64,000 nt of DNA from Sabethes cyaneus (lineage: Eukaryota; Arthropoda; Insecta; Diptera; Culicidae): contig NC_071354.1 in the NCBI RefSeq assembly GCF_943734655.1, positions 14,862,501 through 14,926,500 of the forward strand. The letters run 5' to 3'. The notes under the pieces are model-generated. The model saw nothing but the letters and a program-made list of their open reading frames with translations. It searched no databases and was not told where the DNA came from. A program made the position numbers and the translations under genes. Of the stretch, positions 56,700 to 64,000 are shown piece after piece; the stretch's first letter is position 1, and each line of letters opens with the position of its first letter.

Positions 56700-59230
56700 G
56701 AAGAAGCCTCCCAGCTCTGGTAAAACTGAAACTTACCGTTACAAATGTTCCAGTCCTTTTCGTCTTTGTAACAGATCTCCTAAAGTATCACGATGCCACT
56801 TCGGGGATCTATTTTGAGCCAATGTTTCTTAGTTGTTCGTTGTTGTTCACTGTTTTTAGGTAGATTTACCGAATCTCGTGATGGGGCTGCCATTTGGGCT
56901 TTATCATCCCAGATAACACGTTTCTTAATTCAGCCTTTCTTCGCTGGGGATCAAACGTCACGGCTAAGAAAATGTTGGCTGTTTATTGTGATTTATTATA
57001 TAAAATTCATGAAGCTGCAACAAAGATGCTGAATACTTTTTGCTCTCAGCGACATCGACACAAATAATAGTCCTTCACATAAATAACAGGAAAGTTCTGT
57101 ACCCACTCATGTTTGTATTCGTGTTGAGCCAAAAACAAAACCACACAAATGCGTCAACCCACGGAATTCCGGTCTTTTGTGATTTCGGTCTGTTGCAAAA
57201 ACCGGGTAGATAGATAGAACAAAAAAATAGGATGATGTTCCCCCACACTGATTAATTAACGATAAAATTGCTGAAAGAATGGAGCGCAATGCTAAAGTAT
57301 GAATAATTTAGAAGAAACTGAAATGTTTGTCGATTGAAAGATGAGATATGAAGGAAAAATGAAGGACCTTTTCTCCTGGTTTCACAATTGGCCTTGCATT
57401 ATTAAAGATAAGTTAGAGACTCAAGCAAAACTTTTACTTTGCCGTTTTCTCTTCTCCATTCGAAACAATGTAAAAATTTGTATATTTCATTGAGCGGATA
57501 ATTTTGCAGAATGAATTCATAATCCTATTATGTATTCAGAACAATCGACGGTATGGATTAATATAGTAACTTTTAATTAGATGGTTGAATCGTTAAGTAA
57601 ATAATTAATCATACCAAACAAGAAGTTTACAAATAAAGTTATAGTTAAAGAAAACTCACAATTTTTAATTATCCCTCTCTTTCTACCGCTACACCTGATG
57701 AAGTCGCAATATTCACTTTTATCTATTGTATTTCAAAACGGAATTATCAACTTCAATCGTTCGGTAATACTCACGATTATGTGAGCAATAATCGTCCGCT
57801 GATTCCTCTTGCTCTTTGATACCGAATCGTCAGCACTATCAGAGGTCACCGCTAGCAGAACCGCGATTACGCACTCAACCGTGACTTACATGTCAGTCCC
57901 ACTCAGCAGCATTTTACGTAACTTAAAATTCCATTACTACAGATTTCCCCATTCCCATAGTGTCACTTTTTCACCGTCATTGCTCTTTCCTCCGGTCACT
58001 AGGACGATATCGCTAGCCAAAGAGCCCTTAACCACCTCGGACACGACCGACAAGATTAATACTGCCAAGCGGATTAAACTATCTTTCACTGCGTCTTCAT
58101 CGCTTGTCCTATTCCGTCATCCGACTTGCGACAACGACGTCCTTCCCCGGGGATTCTCGGCTAGTTGAAATTGCAACTGGCAGGCAGCTCAACAGATTTT
58201 CCACCACTTGTTTTCCCGACTCGTCACCCTCGTCCCCCCACCAAGGGGATGGAGCTTTCAACCCGCTCTGATTGCACAGAATGCCAAATCAACCACAATT
58301 TCCACTTTTGGTTCTTCTGTGTCGAGGTCGAACACCGACCTCCAGCTGCTCCAACTGGAACCAACCAACGATCTGGCCACTGTGAGCTCGGTTTGGGATG
58401 TTTGTTCAAACTATTTTAGCTGTTTCCTTTTCTCACGACCACGCGCTATGGTTTTACTTGCACTGTTTTAATATTGCAAATCAGATGATTGATTTAAATT
58501 TTGATTGTTCCTAGCAACAGCGGAAGGAATTTTTCCAGCTCTAACCTGTTCGGACGTTTCACTCAAACTGAGCGAAGCATTCAGCAGACAGCTCTGTTTT
58601 GATGTTATGGCCGGAGTGTGCACTTGTGGGAGAATAAGGGTAAAAGCGTTTTGTTGGGTTGCCTTCGAGATTTTCCCGCGAGCGGAAAAATCCCATCTCT
58701 AGGGTAAGAGCACAACGAAATAAGGTGAACCAGAACCAGATGATGCTTGCATGCAACCCATGGTGGCTTATCATCGTGCCTTGGTTAACTAACCAATGGT
58801 TATCAGAGGCAGAGAGTTAAATGTTAGAGTGCAGCTATTTGGACAGGATTTGAGAGAATCCGGAAACGAGAGTCAATTGAGAAGAGAGAATCATGAAATA
58901 GGATATCAACATGGAACTGTTCTTTGGTGCGCCTGATGCCTTCGTACCTTACTGGGATGGGACAATATTTTGCGAACTGGCGAAGGATAGAGGCAGCATT
59001 GATGGGGAAAATGATGGAGGTGTGGGCGGAAGGTCGTTGCTAGGTTCAGTTGGGATTCGAGTTGATGTCATTTCGACTACAATCGTTAGAGCAGCTTCTT
59101 AAATATTGCGACTTTAGTATATTTCTAGTTTCAAATATTTTGATAGTTTGATAATTGATAATTTGAGTAAAGGCTAAATAAAATAAATTCTGTTAGGGTT
59201 TGAATGTGGTATTCTATGTATTAGTAACTT
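56700..59230. other. No definite gene
   Basis: GC-richer DNA at 57.8-58.5 kb contains overlapping + frames of 87-119 codons rich in Ser/Thr/Pro, but no domain, repeat or splice structure was recognised. A weakly conserved host exon or decayed gag-like sequence cannot be excluded. Confidence 0.3.
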
Positions 59231-59235
59231 TTGAG

Positions 59236-59620
59236 CAGGGATGGCACAATCACTTTGACTCAATTCACATTCATTTGACAGTGTCGTCTCAGTCTAGCAA
59301 AATTTGACAAAGTTTTATATGGGACATTTGTAGAATTAGTTATTATCTACAATTTTGCTGAATAAAGTTTTGCTGTATCTTTTATAGTTACGGTGCTACA
59401 ATGCTAGTAGCTCATTAGTAACTAAGTGAACGTTCACTTGGCTACTAATGAGCTACTAGCATTGTAGCACTTGGTGCACCAGCCAGTGTGAACTGGGAGT
59501 GCGCCGTAAATACTAAAGATAGACCAACACTTAGTTCAGCAATCTTGTGGATAATAATTTACTCTATAAATGCCCCATAAATAATATTTTCGAATTTTGC
59601 TTGGCTGAGGTGCTACAGTT
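59236..59620. mobile_element. Truncated foldback MITE, same family as 11.4 kb
   Basis: It begins CAGGGATGGCACAATCACTT and continues through GTTATTATCTACAATTTTGC to the tip hairpin GTAGCTCATTAGTAACTAAG/CTTGGCTACTAATGAGCTAC, then back down the other arm. The outer 45 bases of the right arm are missing where broken RTE-like DNA begins. Confidence 0.78.
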
Positions 59621-59639
59621 AAAAAAGCAAAATAAGTTC

Positions 59640-60960
59640 ACTGAGTGCAGGACGAGCCTGCCTGTAGCTCGTGATTTATACGCCTCCGCCATTCTCCGCT
59701 TTCAGTCGTCCGCCAAATATCGTCCGCAGCACTTTCCGTTTGAACACGGCAAGGGCGCGTATGTCCTACGTGAGCCCAATTCTATTTTTAGCCCAATTCT
59801 CCTAGACTCCGCTTTGAGTCTGGCGTAGATTGCCTCCGCCGTCGCAAAGTTCCTGGCTCCTATGATATCGAAGTCATCTGCAAAGTCTAGAAGTGGGCTA
59901 CCCTTGGTAAAAATCGTGCCTCTCGTTTCGATGCCTACCCGTCGGATCACCCCCTCAAGAGCGATGTTGAACAGCATGCAGGATAAACCGTCACCTTGTC
60001 TCAAACCTCGCCGCGTCTCGAAGGGACTCGAGAGTGTCCCAGAGATGCGTACGAAACACATCACTCGATCCAATGTAGCTCTGATCAGTCGCGTCAGTTT
60101 GTCCGGAAAACAATGTTCGTACATTATCTGCCATAGCTTGGCTCGATCGACTGTATCGTATGCTGCTTTGAAATCAATAAAGATGTGATGCGTGGGCACG
60201 TTGTACTCCCGACATTTCTGCAAGATCTGCCGGATAGCAAAAATTTGGTACGTAGTTGCGTGTGCCCCCATGAAACCCGCCTGATAATTCCCTACGAAAC
60301 CTTGTGCTATCGGTGACAACCGGCGTAACAGGATCTGGGAGAGTACCTTATAGGCGGCGTTTACCAGCGTTATAGCGATAGTTGCAGCAGTCTAGCCGAT
60401 CACCCTTTTTGTAGATGGGACAAACCACTCCTTCCATCCATTCCTCCGGTAATTTTATCTCCTCCCAAATCCCCGAAATAATCCAGTGTAGAGCTTTTGC
60501 TATCGTTTCTCCGCCATGTTTATGAAGCTCTGCCGGTAGGCGGTCCTTCCCAGCGGCTTTGTTGGTCTTCAGCAGCCCGATTTCTCGTTTGACTTCTTGG
60601 AGATCAGGTGCTAGGACATTACTATCTTCCGTGGACGCCCCAAGGTTAATTTCCGTTCCGCCTCCTTCTGCGACTTCGCCATTGAGGTGTTCATCGAAGA
60701 ACTGCTACCATCTGTCGACCACCTCGCGCTCGTTTGTAATTAGATTCCCTCCCTCGTCCCTACGCATTTAAGGTTTCGGTGTGTAGCCCCTCCGAGTTTG
60801 GTTCACCTTCTCATAAAACTTGCGCGTGTCATTAGCTCGGAATAGTTGTTCTAATTCTTCACGATCTCTGTCCTCCTTTTGGCGCTTTTTCCTCCTTAGG
60901 ATCGTGGTCAACTGGTTCCTTGTCCTCGTAGCTCGTCGGTATTTGGCCAATAGTGGCAAT
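59640..60960 (-). pseudogene. Broken RTE-like LINE copy (linker, RT, C-terminus)
   Basis: In element order: a linker with REELEQLFRANDTRKFYEKV, a region with stops, then a 205-codon frame with GNYQAGFMGAHATTYQIF, IFIDFKAAYDTVDRAKLW, RRGLRQGDGLSCMLFNIALE and FADDFDII. After a deletion comes KRKVLRTIFGG from the C-terminal region. Catalytic Asp residues survive, but stops, frameshifts and an internal deletion inactivate it. It is a diverged relative of the intact LINE at 11.6 kb. Confidence 0.87.
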
Positions 60961-61330
60961 ACTTAGATAATTTTTCCAAGCAGTTTTTTTCCCTCCATCA
61001 CTTGTTGGCATTCCAACCAATCATTTTGTGCATTTTTTGGGCATTCCAACCAATCATTTAAAAAAAGAAAATCGTGTTGTGGCCGAAACGTAGTTTAAAA
61101 AAATTATAAATTTGGATTTTCACCGAGAAACATCAACCCGAAAGCCACAACATAAATATACGGTGATCAAAAAATTAAAACAAAAAATAAAATCGGATAT
61201 AGCCTAACTTCAAGCAGTTTATTCAAGAAATGGGAAATTATTTTCAGTTAAGAGCTATTTGGGTTGAAATTGAGTGTTCTTCATTTGACAAAAAATCGAA
61301 TTGAAACAAAATCAGACAAATGTTAAAATT
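60961..61330. other. No gene recognised
   Basis: AT-rich insertion-like segment inside broken RTE-like DNA. Confidence 0.4.
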
Positions 61331-61334
61331 TTGC

Positions 61335-61450
61335 CTCTTAGTTGGCATCGAACTACGTTGTGTGTGCGAATCTCGGCTGGAAGAGGCTGCAAAAGTCCAT
61401 AGCATCGAGCCTCTTCGAGACGCGGCCAGGGTCGAAACAAGCTAACAATT
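61335..61450 (+). mobile_element. Degenerate tRNA-related SINE remnant
   Basis: TAGTTGGCATCGAACTACG and GTGTGCGAATCTCGGCTGG with GAAGAGGCTGCAAAAGTC loosely match the SINE head and body at 27.1 kb. Confidence 0.4.
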
Positions 61451-61549
61451 TTGCATGCTTTTCAAGATCGCTCCTGAGGGGGTAATTCGACAAGCGGATA
61501 TCGAAAAAAGAAGTTCGATTTTCAGTAAATGTAGTAAACTACGCATGCC

Positions 61550-61985
61550 TTGCGTTTTGATATTAAAACCAGAAACTTTGTCACGGCGGAGGCCATTTGC
61601 GTTAGACTGAAAGCGGAGGCTAGGAGGATTGGGTTTAATATAAATGCGTCGAAGACCAGATACATGTATGGTAGAGGCTCAAACGAGCGCAACATGCGCT
61701 TTTCGCGTACGGCATTTGTTGGCAGCGACGAACCAGAAGTGTTAGATGAGCTCATGTATGTGGGATCGCTGGTGGCCACGGACAGAAACACAAATGAGGA
61801 GATCCAGCAGCGCATTCATGCAGGACACCAAACCTGCTTAGTAAAACGGCACGATCAAGAGGCATAAGCTGCCGTGCGAAGCTGATAATGTATAAACACC
61901 CTTCTGGACCGATAGTTTTCAGGGGTTTAACAATGCGCACTGCGGACATACGCGCCCTTGTGGACGGTGAACTACAACTTCAGAA
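61550..61985 (+). pseudogene. RTE-like LINE fragment (after FADD, C-terminal region)
   Basis: The + frame encodes NFVTAEAICVRLKAEARRIG, FNINASKTRYMYGRG, EVLDELMYVGSLVATDRNTN and EEIQQRIHAGHQT, the RT thumb region of the same family. Traces of the following region (RALVDGELQLQKRLGDE) remain. It lies on the opposite strand to the copy just to the left. Confidence 0.82.
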
Positions 61986-62304
61986 ACGTCTGGGCGACGA
62001 ATAACTCAAGATCCAGTTGAATGAAGCTTAAAACAGCACGAACCACCCCGGCCCTAAGACGACGACGAAGATCGAAGATCGTACAACCAGCCCCGCAAAT
62101 TTTCTTGTTTTCTAAACCAGGACCCGGCATAGTCAAAACAAATAAAAGACGCTGACTTTCTCTTACCTTCGCATCATACATGAAAAGACTGGTCTCATTT
62201 GTTGAACAGAATGTTTCAAGCAAGCGCCAGCTGAAGTTGGTGACTGTTTCAAGTGACCACAACTGAAAATCAGGCACGAACACGATTTGGCGATGTTGTC
62301 TAGG

Positions 62305-62402
62305 TTAAATATTACATGCGTTATATTGTAGGAAATGTTACTCAAATTCAATTCATTTACGTTAAAAGTTACTGACCTTCTACTGAATGTTTGATAGGAA
62401 AG
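62305..62402 (-). repeat. Repeat shared with 48.8 kb
   Basis: The minus strand carries CTATCAAACATTCAGTAGAA and AACATTTCCTACAATATAAC followed by GCATGT, matching the segment after the SINE at 48.8 kb with scattered changes. Confidence 0.7.
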
Positions 62403-62678
62403 TGAAAATGAAACTTTAAAACCGATCGTCATGCTGATGTGAAACCTCTTTTACTGACGCAGATTGAAGCCAGTTTTGAAGCGAAGCGGTGTTGCTTCAC
62501 TTGAAACCGAAGCTTCATTGCTTCATTGTCGAGTGACAATTTGCAATTGGTAGTGATGTTGTCGGGCCCTGCTCTAAGCTGATGGCTGTAAAATTTCAAG
62601 CTTGAAAGTGTAGAACAATTTTTCTTCTGGGGGGGCGGTTAGAACCCCCAAAACCCTCCCCCCCCCGTCGCTACGCCC

Positions 62679-63020
62679 ATGCTCCAGTTGGATTTGTGGA
62701 TATCCCTGCGTGGGAAAAAGGTGCTTCGGATCACCAGGCCTCGGGAAGATGCGAAATTTATACATCGTTGGTCGTTATTGTTCGTGTCGGTGTGCAGGCT
62801 ATGGGGTCCTACTACCAGTCTATACATTTCTTCCCTACCGACCTTGGTGTTCATATCCCCGATGACGATCTTGATGTCCCGTGACGAGCAGCTGTCGTAC
62901 GTTGCCTCTAGCTTCGCGTAGAACGCTTCTTTCTCATCGTCGGGCAGTGCACGTTAATGATGAAGTAACTATGATTGAAGAAACGGCCCTTTATCCTCAA
63001 TACACACATTCTCTCGTTGA
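62679..63020 (-). pseudogene. RTE-like LINE fragment (APE endonuclease)
   Basis: The minus strand encodes CVLRIKGRFFNHSYFIINVH, EAFYAKLEATYDSCSSRDIK, IVIGDMNTKVGREEMYR and INFASSRGLVIRSTFF, the middle of the APE domain. It is on the same strand as the 59.6-61.0-kb copy and in the right order to be its 5' part, separated by about 1.7 kb of later DNA. The 5' and 3' parts of the domain are missing. Confidence 0.82.
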
Positions 63021-63149
63021 AGGAAGAAGAATAACAACGTTTTGATTGATGGAGGGCACTTCTTGGATACCCTTTCGTGACGTAAACATCGATTCTGACT
63101 TTTGATGGTTAAAGTGCGCTGAAAACTTTCCGTTATTACCAACACTCAG

Positions 63150-64000
63150 GAACGACTGTTAGTTGCCTGAAATCGCTACTGAGTACGCGCAATGCCTTGA
63201 GGCTACGCTGCCGGGCGAGGGAGAGCTAAACGAAGGCCTCTTGAGGACTGGGATAGTGTCAAAGTAGTCGTCAATAGCGTAGCGGAAGGTTCCATTGCAA
63301 TGCATTGGGTTGGCTGACTGGAGTTGACATAACGACTGGTTCGACGAGGAATGCCAGAGGATGTTAGATGAGAAGTCAGATCAGGTCAGAAAGCAGTTTT
63401 AGCGGTCATCAGAAAGTACTGGTGGAGCTCATAGTTTTGTTAGCGGTTTTATGAAATTGGTCATGAAAACCACTATACGAACGTAATAAAACTTAGAATT
63501 GTTACTTGGGAAGGCGGCTGGCGAAGGTGGCATCACAGCGAAGCTTATCAATATGGGCCCGGATAGGGAAGGAGTAATATGTCCAATATACAAGAAGGGC
63601 GACAAGCACGCCGCCTGGGTAAGGTGCTTTCATAGATCATCTTTCGCCGTCTATCGCTAATAGCAAGTAGATTCGTGGGAGTTATCAAGCCGGTTTTGTA
63701 GACGGGCGATCGACAATGGACCAAATTTTTGTGCAGCGACAGATCCTCTAAAAGTGACGCAAAAAAACAAATTCCTGCGCACCTATTCATAGATATCAAG
63801 GCCGCCAACGACACTGTCGACCGTGAAGAGCTATGAAAAATTAATTAAATTATGGACGAAAACGACTTTTCCGGGAAGCTGACAAGACTGATTCCCAAGA
63901 CCACGATGGATGGTGTTCGGTGCTGTGTGACGATTTCGGGCGCGTTATCAAGCCCGTTTGAAACATACAGGGGACTTCGACAAGGCGATGGTATTTCCTG
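63150..64000 (+). pseudogene. Highly degenerate RTE-like LINE copy, cut by window edge
   Basis: The + strand shows islands: EYAQCLEATLPGEGELNEG (linker), GSYQAGFVDGRSTMDQIF, IDIKAANDTVDREEL (mutated KAAYD motif) and YRGLRQGDGIS at the right edge. Many stops and frame changes separate them. The copy continues beyond the window, so the FADD box would lie outside. Confidence 0.8.

Noticed and set aside
57809..58471. Ser/Thr-rich + frames as a host gene
   Set aside because: Three overlapping frames look equally plausible and none carries a domain or splice pattern.

Overview
The window looks like intergenic and intronic DNA from a mosquito-like dipteran. The evidence is spliceosomal introns of insect size (54-57 bp), APE-type non-LTR retrotransposons resembling the RTE, Jockey/CR1 and LOA/R1 groups, tRNA-derived SINEs, many long-inverted-repeat MITEs, and kilobases of simple-sequence DNA. 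The species assignment is inference from repeat style. No prokaryotic operon, CRISPR array or viral genome was seen. Apart from one multi-exon gene, almost everything that codes or once coded is transposable-element DNA.

Region by region. 0-3.4 kb: a purine-rich (A+G on +) tract with octamer microsatellite arrays, interrupted by a TA-flanked pogo/Tigger-like MITE. 4.1-7.9 kb: the one host-gene candidate, on the minus strand. It has a large acidic Ser/Thr-rich exon with an N-terminal coiled coil, a second exon after a 54/57-bp intron, and a likely third exon 1.5 kb further on. 8-10.2 kb: a 77-bp satellite with 154-bp higher-order structure, immediately 5' of that gene. 10.9-15.1 kb: a TA-flanked MITE, then a foldback MITE split by an apparently intact 3.35-kb RTE-like LINE (994-aa APE/RT protein, short overlapping upstream ORF, 15-bp target-site duplication, TAAG-repeat tail). 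16-18.2 kb: terminal-hairpin repeats, a TATG array and two foldbacks.

18.8-23.3 kb: a composite block made of a pyrimidine-rich tract between two degenerate 'GGACTTGAAATT' arrays, with three MITEs inside. 25.4-29 kb: a Jockey/CR1-type RT fragment split by a 2.9-kb giant foldback that carries a SINE. 29.4-30.4 kb: a TA-flanked MITE. 35.4-36.8 kb: a SINE followed by CCAATT/CCAATC hexamer arrays enclosing an 82-bp segment also present about 5 kb upstream. 37.2-38.4 kb: a 5' fragment of the RTE-like family abutting another foldback. 38.5-39.3 kb: a pyrimidine-rich tract. 45-48.9 kb: SINEs, a MITE and a LOA/R1-like RT fragment. 52.7-53.7 kb: a roughly 62-bp minisatellite with a duplicated 464-bp block. 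54.3-56.4 kb: a second Jockey/CR1-type RT fragment and a decayed BEL/Pao-like integrase piece. 59.2-64 kb: broken RTE-like copies in alternating orientation, the last running off the right edge.

I found no convincing new molecular system. The most notable signals are the structurally complete RTE-like element, the nested insertion events, the giant foldback inside an RT gene, the conserved tip hairpin shared by MITEs with different ends, and the 82-bp segment embedded in the hexamer arrays.
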